A DNA stretch of 64,000 bases, from assembly GCF_008271695.1 (NCBI RefSeq), contig NZ_VKKY01000002.1, positions 868,001 to 932,000 of the forward strand, in the 5' to 3' direction. Positions 39,197 to 45,989 of this stretch are shown here, piece after piece (the stretch's first letter is position 1; every line of letters starts with the position of its first letter). The notes beneath the pieces are model-generated. The model did not search any database. It was not told where the DNA came from and was given only the letters and a program-made list of their open reading frames with translations. The position numbers and the translations under genes were made by a program. The stretch is from Rufibacter hautae (GTDB lineage Bacteria; Bacteroidota; Bacteroidia; Cytophagales; Hymenobacteraceae).

Positions 39197-40090
39197 ATGC
39201 AGACTACCGTAGTTAAGAAAGATCAGCTAAAAGCCCTGGTAGGCACCATTCTTTTTTATGTGGTGCTTTTCTTGGTTTTCTACTTTGTGATTTTCAAATC
39301 ACCAGATCCGCCTTTGGCTGGCGGCGAGGGGATTGTGCTTAATTATGGCCTGGACGCTGAAGGCTTCGGGGATCTGCAAACCACGGCTACGGCTAATGCC
39401 TCAGACAACCCGGAAGACAGCAAGCCTGCCCGCCAACTGGATCAGCCAACGCCAATAGCCCCAAGTCCACAGCCGCAGGCACCCGCTACCGAAACCCAGC
39501 AGGAGAAAGTAGTGACCACTGATGACGAAGGTCCGGTATCCATTCCGCCTAAAGAAGAAGCAAAACCAGTCACCACGCCCCGCGAAACCCCGAAGACCGA
39601 AGTAGCCAAGCCTACCCCGGTGGTGGAGAAGCCCAGAGCCCTTTACCCAGGAAAGTCTACGACGGCCGGTGCTAACGGAACCAACGGTACCAGCAACAAA
39701 CCCACCGGCAATAATAATGGGGACCGTCCCGGGAAAGTAGGCGACCAAGGTGACCCCAACGGTTCGCTTGATTCGCGGGCTCTCTACGGAACCCCCGGCA
39801 AAGGGAACGGCGGAGGAGGTGGCGGACCAGGCCTGAACATGCCCGGTTGGCGGTATGATGTAGCCCCCAAGCCAGATCCCTTTGACGATGAAACTGGAGT
39901 TGTCAAATTCCAGATCAAGATTGACGGGAATGGCGAATTAGTGAGTGTGAGAGTGCTGGAAAGCAACGTAAGCCCTAAAGTGGTGAACTGGTATAAAGAG
40001 CAAGTACAGAGAACCTCCTTCAGCCGGACCGCCGGCGGAAACTCAAACGGTGCCACCGGAACCATTACCTTTATCATAAGATCCAACTAA
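39197..40090 (+). CDS. TonB/TolA-like energy transducer
   Basis: 297 residues: a transmembrane helix (about 14-34), a long Pro/Glu/Thr then Gly/Asn-rich spacer (about 60-215), and a C-terminal domain (about 222-297, GVVKFQIKIDGNGELVSVRV) like the TonB/TolA fold. The C-terminal domain and its place after ExbB and ExbD make it the transducer of the complex. The spacer is long enough to cross the periplasm. Whether it acts in TonB-type import or Tol-type envelope constriction cannot be read from sequence. Confidence 0.8.
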   Translation: MQTTVVKKDQLKALVGTILFYVVLFLVFYFVIFKSPDPPLAGGEGIVLNYGLDAEGFGDLQTTATANASDNPEDSKPARQLDQPTPIAPSPQPQAPATETQQEKVVTTDDEGPVSIPPKEEAKPVTTPRETPKTEVAKPTPVVEKPRALYPGKSTTAGANGTNGTSNKPTGNNNGDRPGKVGDQGDPNGSLDSRALYGTPGKGNGGGGGGPGLNMPGWRYDVAPKPDPFDDETGVVKFQIKIDGNGELVSVRVLESNVSPKVVNWYKEQVQRTSFSRTAGGNSNGATGTITFIIRSN

Positions 40091-40101
40091 AGACGACCTT
40101 C

Positions 40102-41394
40102 GTGACCTACGAACAAGCCTTAGATTACCTATACCAGCAGTTGCCGATGTTTCACCGCATCGGCAACGCTGCTTTTAAGAAGAGCCTGGACAACATCATT
40201 GCGCTCACCAATGCACTAGACCAACCCCAGCACAAGTTCAAAACCGTGCACGTAGGTGGCACCAACGGCAAAGGCAGTTCCTCTTCCATGCTGGCGGCTG
40301 TGCTGCAAGCAGCCGGGTACAAAACAGGTCTGTATACCTCGCCCCACCTGAAGGAATTCACAGAGCGCATCAGGGTGAACGGAGAGATGATCTCCCGCGA
40401 GAAAGTAGCGGCTTTCACCCAACAGCACCAAGCGTTGTTTGAAGAAGTGAAACCTTCCTTTTTTGAAATGACGGTAGCCCTTGCTTTCGACTATTTTGTG
40501 GAGGAACAAGTAGACATCGCCATCATTGAGGTTGGCTTGGGCGGACGGCTGGACTCCACCAACATCATCACACCGTTGGTTTCCCTTATCACCAACATCG
40601 GGCTAGACCATCAACTGCTGTTGGGGAATACGGTTCAGGAGATCGCGCGCGAGAAAGCGGGCATCATCAAACCCGGAGTGCCAGCGGTCATCAACACTAC
40701 CCAACCTTCAGTTTCCAGCATCTTTGAGGAAAAGAGCCTAGAAACCCAAAGCCCGCTCACTTTCGCAGATCAAGCGTACCGGGTAGAACTAAAGGAAACC
40801 AAAGGACTGTCCTCTTTTTATGCTGTCTACAAGGGAGATTCACTGTTCTTAGATGAACTAGAGCTTTCACTCTTGGGGAGCTATCAGCGCTTTAACTTAC
40901 CCGGAGTTCTGGCCACGGTAGAGAACCTAAACAATCAAGGCTTCACCATCTCTGAAGAGCACCTGCGCGAAGGTTTGCGGAATGTTCAGGCACTTACTGG
41001 CCTGAAAGGCCGCTGGCAGGTTCTGGGACAGCAGCCTTTGACCATCTGTGATACAGGCCATAACATAGATGGCCTTCGTGCGGTGGTTACCCAACTGTTG
41101 GCCTTAAAGCCTAAACAGGTACACTTTGTGTTTGGGGCAGTGAATGACAAGGACATTGCCAGTGTGTTGCGGCTGCTACCCGTAAGTTACCGCTACTATT
41201 TCTGCGAAGCCCAAATCCCCAGAGCTTTGCCGGTGCAGAAGCTCTGGGAAGAAGCACAGTTTGCGGGCCTGAAGGGTGCTGCCTACCCAACCGTGGAAGA
41301 CGCCATCTTGGCCGCCAAAGCCTTTGCCCAGGAAGATGAGGTAATTTTCATTGGCGGTAGTACCTTTGTGGTGGCAGAAATACCCGAACTATAA
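40102..41394 (+). CDS. folC: Folylpolyglutamate / dihydrofolate synthase
   Basis: Mur-ligase-family enzyme of 430 residues that adds glutamate to folates. GTG start (11 bases after the previous stop). The ATP-binding P-loop GGTNGKGSSS, the family's SPHLKEFTERIRVNG segment, and the metal/ligand segment EVGLGGRLDSTN are all present. It is probably part of the same transcript as the ExbB/D/TonB genes. Confidence 0.95.
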   Translation: MTYEQALDYLYQQLPMFHRIGNAAFKKSLDNIIALTNALDQPQHKFKTVHVGGTNGKGSSSSMLAAVLQAAGYKTGLYTSPHLKEFTERIRVNGEMISREKVAAFTQQHQALFEEVKPSFFEMTVALAFDYFVEEQVDIAIIEVGLGGRLDSTNIITPLVSLITNIGLDHQLLLGNTVQEIAREKAGIIKPGVPAVINTTQPSVSSIFEEKSLETQSPLTFADQAYRVELKETKGLSSFYAVYKGDSLFLDELELSLLGSYQRFNLPGVLATVENLNNQGFTISEEHLREGLRNVQALTGLKGRWQVLGQQPLTICDTGHNIDGLRAVVTQLLALKPKQVHFVFGAVNDKDIASVLRLLPVSYRYYFCEAQIPRALPVQKLWEEAQFAGLKGAAYPTVEDAILAAKAFAQEDEVIFIGGSTFVVAEIPEL

Positions 41395-41397
41395 GTA

Positions 41398-42051
41398 ATG
41401 GGCAGAGGAAAACTAGAGAAATTTGCAGTAAATGCTACCCGAACAAACGTGGTAGAACCAGGCAAAGAGAATTTTGAGAAACTGAAAGGCCACTGGAACC
41501 GTGACTTTTTCCTGAAAGAGCAACCGCTGGTGCTGGAGGTAGGATGCGGCAAAGGCGAGTACACGGTGGGCATGGCTCAGCTATTTCCCCACAAAAACTT
41601 CGTTGGAATTGATATCAAGGGCAACCGTATCTGGAAGGGGAGCTCCCTGGCCGAGGAAGCCGGATTGTACAACGTTGGTTTCCTGCGCATTTTCCTGGAG
41701 AACCTGGACCAGCACTTCGGGGAGCATGAGGTAGACGAGATCTGGATCACCTTCCCAGACCCGCAACCCCGTAAACGCGACATCAAACGCCGGCTTACTT
41801 CCCCGCGCTTCCTGGAGATGTACGAGCGTATGTTGAAACCCGGCGGCAAGCTCCACCTGAAAACCGACAGTGAGTTGCTCTTTGACTATTCACTAGAAGT
41901 GCTACAGGAACGACCAGCCTCCAATCTTCTTTATACCAAGGACCTCTACGAGTCTGACCTGCAGGAGCACACCATGGGAATCTACACCACCTTCGAGAAG
42001 AAGTACCTGGATCTGGGTGTCCCTATCAAATACCTGCAGTACCAGCTTTAA
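41398..42051 (+). CDS. trmB: tRNA (guanine-N7-)-methyltransferase
   Basis: SAM-dependent enzyme of 217 residues that makes m7G46 in tRNA. SAM-binding LEVGCGKGEYT, IDIKGNRIWKG, and the substrate motif TFPDPQPRKRDIKRRL are visible. The gene starts 3 bases after folC. Its TAA stop is formed by the first unit of an 8-bp tandem array. Confidence 0.95.
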   Translation: MGRGKLEKFAVNATRTNVVEPGKENFEKLKGHWNRDFFLKEQPLVLEVGCGKGEYTVGMAQLFPHKNFVGIDIKGNRIWKGSSLAEEAGLYNVGFLRIFLENLDQHFGEHEVDEIWITFPDPQPRKRDIKRRLTSPRFLEMYERMLKPGGKLHLKTDSELLFDYSLEVLQERPASNLLYTKDLYESDLQEHTMGIYTTFEKKYLDLGVPIKYLQYQL

Positions 42052-42137
42052 TGTGCTAATGTTCTAATGTGCTGATGTGCTAAAGGGTTAATTTGAAGAT
42101 TTGGAAATGTGCAGATGTGTAAATTTCTGAATGAGGT
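42050..42137 (+). repeat. Degenerate 8-bp tandem array (trmB end)
   Basis: Eleven octamers in strict register from 42050: AATGTGCT, AATGTTCT, AATGTGCT, GATGTGCT, AAAGGGTT, AATTTGAA, GATTTGGA, AATGTGCA, GATGTGTA, AATTTCTG, AATGAGGT. The first unit overlaps the trmB stop codon. An inverted counterpart lies at 42294-42374. Confidence 0.88.
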
Positions 42138-42196
42138 GATTCACCAGTTAGGTTTTTGATTCAGCCTTAGCATTGTAGGCAAGATATGCTGATTTT

Positions 42197-42256
42197 AAAT
42201 AAAGAACCCTTTTGGGCCTGTTTTCATGAAAACTGGTCCTAAAGGGTTCTTTATTT
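42197..42256. terminator. Hairpin-family repeat / terminator (copy 11)
   Basis: Outer arms AAATAAAGAACCCTTT (42197-42212) and AAAGGGTTCTTTATTT (42241-42256) around GGGCCTGTTTTC / GAAAACTGGTCC, followed by a T run. Lies between convergent trmB and the TrpF-like gene, in the middle of the two octamer arrays. Confidence 0.85.
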
Positions 42257-42293
42257 TTTAGCCTTTTTCTTGTTGGATTTAAGGGTGTGCTCT

Positions 42294-42374
42294 ACAACAT
42301 TTTCAAATCTTCACATCCTCAAATCTTCAAATCTGCCATATTACCACATCAGCACATTGCCTCATTGGCACATT
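42294..42374 (-). repeat. Degenerate 8-bp tandem array (TrpF-like gene end)
   Basis: Ten octamers read on the minus strand from 42374: AATGTGCC, AATGAGGC, AATGTGCT, GATGTGGT, AATATGGC, one extra A, GATTTGAA, GATTTGAG, GATGTGAA, GATTTGAA, AATGTTGT. It starts 3 bases after the TGA of the TrpF-like gene and mirrors the array at 42050-42137. Confidence 0.88.
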
Positions 42375-42376
42375 AA

Positions 42377-42997
42377 TCAATCTTCTAGCTGCTCAAAAAT
42401 CTCTTCCAGCTCATCAAAGTTCTTGAAGCCTGGGCGAATTTCCGTGCCGCCTTTTAGGGCGATGCCGGCCGGATGGATTTTTTCCAATGCCTCACGGGTG
42501 TTTTCCTTGGTCAGGCCGAAGCCCAGGAGGATGGGGTACTTTTTGGAAATATCGCGCAGGAAACGGAGGTTGGTATCATCAATGAAAGAGAAGTCCTCCG
42601 AGTCAATCAGGAAATATTCAACGTGTTGCTGGTAGGTTTCCAGTGTGCTGATGAGGTTTTCCTCCACGGTGTCTTTGTCAATGAGCACCCGCAGGATGAT
42701 GGGCAAAGGCAAGTCGTCCAGTTCCTCTATAAAGTAAAGGCTGTTGAGTTGCAGCATGTCTACTTTATATTCCAGCAGCAGTTCCTCTAATTCCTGAGCG
42801 GGCAGATCGGTCACTTCGCCCACAAGTTTCACACCCGATACCCAACCAGAGATCTCTTTAAAGGCCTCTGGGGTCAAGTGCTGCGGTTGGCCGGGTTGCA
42901 GGGAAAAACCCAGCATTTCTACGCCCATTCCGGCGCAGTAACGGGCATCACTTAGGTTGGTAATCTGGTTGACAAGAACAATTGTATTAAGTGCCAT
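42377..42997 (-). CDS. Phosphoribosylanthranilate isomerase-like protein
   Basis: A TIM-barrel protein of 206 residues from the ATG at 42997; the longer frame to 43033 runs through a hairpin repeat. It resembles TrpF: ITNLSDARYCAGMGVEMLGF at the N-terminus, FLIDS with the catalytic-type Asp, and GFGLTKEN...GIALKGGTEIRPG as phosphate-binding loops. The catalytic Cys of the usual K-I-C-G motif is replaced (L-V-N-Q), and no other trp gene is nearby, so it may not be a true isomerase (see findings). Confidence 0.75.
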   Translation of the reverse strand: MALNTIVLVNQITNLSDARYCAGMGVEMLGFSLQPGQPQHLTPEAFKEISGWVSGVKLVGEVTDLPAQELEELLLEYKVDMLQLNSLYFIEELDDLPLPIILRVLIDKDTVEENLISTLETYQQHVEYFLIDSEDFSFIDDTNLRFLRDISKKYPILLGFGLTKENTREALEKIHPAGIALKGGTEIRPGFKNFDELEEIFEQLED

Positions 42998-43003
42998 GCT
43001 TGT

Positions 43004-43032
43004 TTTTTGCTTGTTTTCTGGGAAACGGCCCA
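43004..43032. repeat. Hairpin-family repeat (copy 12, partial)
   Basis: TTTTTTGCTTGTTTTC opposite GGAAACGGCCCAA; lies just upstream of the TrpF-like start. Confidence 0.4.
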
Positions 43033-43052
43033 ATAGCGGGTGAATCCGGGGC

Positions 43053-43060
43053 CAAAAGTA
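43053..43060 (-). promoter_or_regulatory. -7 box of the TrpF-like gene
   Basis: TACTTTTG on the minus strand, 55 bases before the ATG at 42997. Confidence 0.45.
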
Positions 43061-43225
43061 AGCTGTTTAGGTTTTGTAGCCTACACCGGGTCCATCATTT
43101 TTGCGCAATTCTGGCCCTCGCCTTGGCTTATGCATCGTTAAACTTATTTTTTGTCCTCAGGGTTTTAGAAGGGGCTACAAGTAAGTGCTTGATCCTCAAC
43201 GGGCGTAAAAGCGCCTTAAATTCAC

Positions 43226-43233
43226 TATATTTG
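43226..43233 (+). promoter_or_regulatory. -7 box of mnmA
   Basis: TATATTTG, 50 bases before the ATG. A small hairpin CGGGA / TCCCG (43250-43266) followed by TTTT lies in the presumed 5' UTR. Confidence 0.5.
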
Positions 43234-43282
43234 TAGCATTGTTTTTCGGCGGGACTGTGAATCCCGTTTTATTTCAGAAAAA

Positions 43283-44389
43283 ATGAGTTCAAAAGGAAGA
43301 GTATTGGTCGCTATGAGTGGCGGCATTGATTCCTCTGTGGCAGCGGTGCTGTTGCACGAGCAGGGATACGAAGTAGTGGGCATGACCATGAAAACCTGGG
43401 ACTACTCCAGTTCCGGGGGAAGCAAAAAGGAGACCGGCTGCTGCAGCCTTGATTCCATAAATGATGCCCGTGACATTGCGGTGCAGCTGGGTTTTCCGCA
43501 TTATATAATTGACATCCGCGAAGAGTTCGGGGACTATGTGATCAACCATTTCACCGACGAGTACATTGCCGGCCGTACGCCAAACCCTTGCGTGCTGTGC
43601 AACACCCACATTAAATGGGATGCCTTGCTGCGCCGCGCCGATAAACTGGGTTGTGATTTCATCGCCACCGGGCACTATGCCAATATCCGGGAGGAGAACG
43701 GCCGGTATGTCATCTCCAAAGGGAAAGACCACAACAAAGACCAGTCTTACGCGCTGTGGGGAATCTCACAGGAAAGCCTGAGCCGCACCATTTTCCCGTT
43801 GGGGCAGCTGCATAAAACCGAGATCCGGCAGATGGCCATGGACCGCGGCTTTGATGCCCTGGTGAAAAAGGCCGAGTCTTACGAAATCTGCTTTATTCCG
43901 GATAATGACTACCGCGGTTTCCTGAAAAGGAGAGTACCCACCTTACAGGCGGAAGTGGCCGGCGGTGAGTTTGTGCTGGAAGACGGAACCGTGGTAGGCA
44001 AACACGAAGGTTATCCATTCTATACCATCGGGCAGCGGAAAGGTCTGGGCGTGGCGTTGGGTTACCCTGCGTTTGTAACCCGCATTGAGAAAGAAACGAA
44101 TAGGGTAGTGCTGGGCAACTATGAGCAACTTGCCAAGAACGGCATGAACGTGGGCAAACTGAGCATGGGTAAGTACGAAAACGTGCATGGGCTACCTACT
44201 GAAACCATCACCAAAGTGCGTTACAATGACCCCGGTACCGCCGCTACCATTGAACAGGTTGGCGACAAGATGCTGGTGAAGTTCCATGCGGGCGTGAATG
44301 CCATTGCACCGGGCCAAGCAGCCGTTTTCTACGAAGGAGACGATGTGATTGGCGGCGGTTGGATTGAAACCAGCTTTATAGTAGACTAA
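43283..44389 (+). CDS. mnmA: tRNA-specific 2-thiouridylase
   Basis: Makes 2-thiouridine at the wobble base of Lys, Glu and Gln tRNAs, 368 residues. PP-loop AMSGGIDSSVAA (about 10-21; Ile instead of the common Val), catalytic Cys103 (NPCVLCN) and Cys203 (SYEICFIPD). The C-terminal beta-barrel is complete. A 17-base gap separates it from the lipoprotein gene. Confidence 0.96.
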   Translation: MSSKGRVLVAMSGGIDSSVAAVLLHEQGYEVVGMTMKTWDYSSSGGSKKETGCCSLDSINDARDIAVQLGFPHYIIDIREEFGDYVINHFTDEYIAGRTPNPCVLCNTHIKWDALLRRADKLGCDFIATGHYANIREENGRYVISKGKDHNKDQSYALWGISQESLSRTIFPLGQLHKTEIRQMAMDRGFDALVKKAESYEICFIPDNDYRGFLKRRVPTLQAEVAGGEFVLEDGTVVGKHEGYPFYTIGQRKGLGVALGYPAFVTRIEKETNRVVLGNYEQLAKNGMNVGKLSMGKYENVHGLPTETITKVRYNDPGTAATIEQVGDKMLVKFHAGVNAIAPGQAAVFYEGDDVIGGGWIETSFIVD

Positions 44390-44406
44390 GAAGTCAAACA
44401 GAATAT

Positions 44407-45123
44407 ATGAAACGAATCTTGCTCTTTGTGGTCCTGCTGACCAGCCTGCTTTCTTCCTGCGGAGACAATGAAATTACCCGAGATCTGGATAGGATGGGGT
44501 ACCAGTATTATCCCTTGGAGGTGGGAAGGTTCTGGGTTTTCAATGTCACAGAGAACGAGTATTCCAGAAACCAGATCACCAAAACCACTACTTTCCAGAC
44601 GCGTGAACTGATCAAAGACATCACCACCGACCAGACCGGGCGTGAGTGGTTCAGGGTAGAGGTGAGCCGCCGGAATTCTCCGGATGGTTCCTGGACAGTG
44701 AACGGTGTGAAGCTTATCTCCTTGTCTTCCTCAGACCTGCGCATTCTGGAAAACAACCAAACCACTGTGCACATGGTGTTCCCGGTGAAAGAAGGCTATT
44801 CTTTTGTTTCCAATGCCTTCAAAAATGAAGACCATGAGGACCCAGTTTACTTTACCTATACCAATTTAGGCAAGGCTTTTTTAGAAAACAGTCAAACGTA
44901 TGAGAACACCTTAACCCTGGTGCAGGCTGAAAGCAAGACCTTTATTGAGCTGGAGAAAAGAAACGAGGTGTTGGCGCTAGGAGTTGGGCCGGTTAGCCGT
45001 ACCAACAAGGACTACACCTATTGTGAAGATTCCTCGGGAGCCACTTGCCCCTATGGAGAGGACTACATCATAACCGGTTCAGACCGAGTGGAGACCTTGG
45101 AAAGCTCTGGTAAAGTGGACTAA
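44407..45123 (+). CDS. Lipoprotein of unknown function
   Basis: 238 residues with a lipobox LSSC (Cys18). The mature part is beta-rich (YYPLEVGRFWVFNVTE, TKTTTFQTRELI) and contains a Cys pair near the end (YCEDSSGATCPYG) that could form a disulfide. I recognise no named family. It is probably co-transcribed with mnmA and is followed by a terminator. Confidence 0.75.
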   Translation: MKRILLFVVLLTSLLSSCGDNEITRDLDRMGYQYYPLEVGRFWVFNVTENEYSRNQITKTTTFQTRELIKDITTDQTGREWFRVEVSRRNSPDGSWTVNGVKLISLSSSDLRILENNQTTVHMVFPVKEGYSFVSNAFKNEDHEDPVYFTYTNLGKAFLENSQTYENTLTLVQAESKTFIELEKRNEVLALGVGPVSRTNKDYTYCEDSSGATCPYGEDYIITGSDRVETLESSGKVD

Positions 45124-45141
45124 AATCTATAAATCAAAAAC

Positions 45142-45178
45142 AAAAAGCCTCGTTGTGGTTTCCACTTCGAGGCTTTTT
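45142..45178 (+). terminator. Intrinsic terminator after the lipoprotein gene
   Basis: AAAAAGCCTCG / CGAGGCTTTTT around a loop that itself contains TGG...CCA. Confidence 0.92.
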
Positions 45179-45198
45179 GTTTTAAGCAAGACCTATTG

Positions 45199-45233
45199 GT
45201 TTAAAGCTTCTTTTCGTTAAAAGGGCTTAAAAC
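45199..45233. repeat. Hairpin-family repeat (copy 13)
   Basis: GTTTAAAGCTTCTTTT / AAAAGGGCTTAAAAC. An outer imperfect stem links the T-rich tail of the preceding terminator to AACGAAAAAC. Confidence 0.7.
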
Positions 45234-45326
45234 GAAAAACATATAACCAGTTAAACCTGTCTACTACTTCTGATTGCTTTTTGTGGTTAGAAAGCGTTGC
45301 TTTGCATAACAAGAAAAACCCTCCTG

Positions 45327-45983
45327 ATGCCTCATTTAATTGCTCCTTCCGTTTTGGCCGCCAATTTTGGTCAGTTAGACCGTGACGTTGAAATGCTCAA
45401 CCAAAGCTCAGCTGATTGGATCCATGTGGATGTGATGGACGGCCGCTTCGTTCCTAATATTTCTTTCGGGTTTCCGGTGTTGCAGGCCATTCAGAAAGTG
45501 GCTCAAAAGCCCTTGGATGTTCACCTCATGATTGAGCACCCGGAACTGTACATTGAGCAATTCAGGGAAGGCGGTGCCGAGATCATCTCCGTGCACTATG
45601 AGGCCTGTCCGCATCTTCACCGGACCTTGCAGCAAATAAAAGCGTGCGGCGCCAAGGCGGGCGTGGCCTTGAACCCGCATACGCCGGTATCTCTGCTTTC
45701 AGAGGTGATCCAGGACATAGACGTGGTGATCTTGATGTCCGTGAACCCTGGTTTTGGCGGGCAGAAGTTTATTTCTAATACTTACCAAAAGATCAGAGAG
45801 CTGAAAGCACTGATCAATGCCAAAGGATCTTCCTGCCTCATTGAAATTGACGGAGGGGTAAATGAAGAAAATGCACCTTTGCTACTTTCTGCGGGGGCAG
45901 ATGTGCTGGTAGCCGGGTCTTTTGTGTTCAACTCCCAGAATCCTACCCAAACCATCCAGGACCTGAAACAGATTACCTTCTAA
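45327..45983 (+). CDS. rpe: Ribulose-phosphate 3-epimerase
   Basis: TIM-barrel enzyme of the pentose phosphate pathway, 218 residues from the ATG at 45327 (MPHLIAPSVLAANFG); the frame upstream to 45297 is unrelated. Metal/catalytic motifs: HVDVMDGRFVPN, DVHLMIEHPE, MSVNPGFGGQKF, EIDGGVN. The TonB-dependent receptor gene follows after 6 bases. Confidence 0.96.
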   Translation: MPHLIAPSVLAANFGQLDRDVEMLNQSSADWIHVDVMDGRFVPNISFGFPVLQAIQKVAQKPLDVHLMIEHPELYIEQFREGGAEIISVHYEACPHLHRTLQQIKACGAKAGVALNPHTPVSLLSEVIQDIDVVILMSVNPGFGGQKFISNTYQKIRELKALINAKGSSCLIEIDGGVNEENAPLLLSAGADVLVAGSFVFNSQNPTQTIQDLKQITF

Positions 45984-45989
45984 GATATC

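Noticed and set aside
39640..39840. Gly/Asn-rich tandem repeat in the TonB-like gene
   Set aside because: Low-complexity linker typical of TonB/TolA spacers; no exact nucleotide repeat.
42050..42374. CRISPR-like array
   Set aside because: Units are 8 bp, contiguous and without spacers; no cas genes nearby.
42991..43236. 81-codon plus-strand frame upstream of mnmA
   Set aside because: Begins inside the TrpF-like start region and a hairpin repeat; composition is not protein-like and it crosses two opposing promoters.
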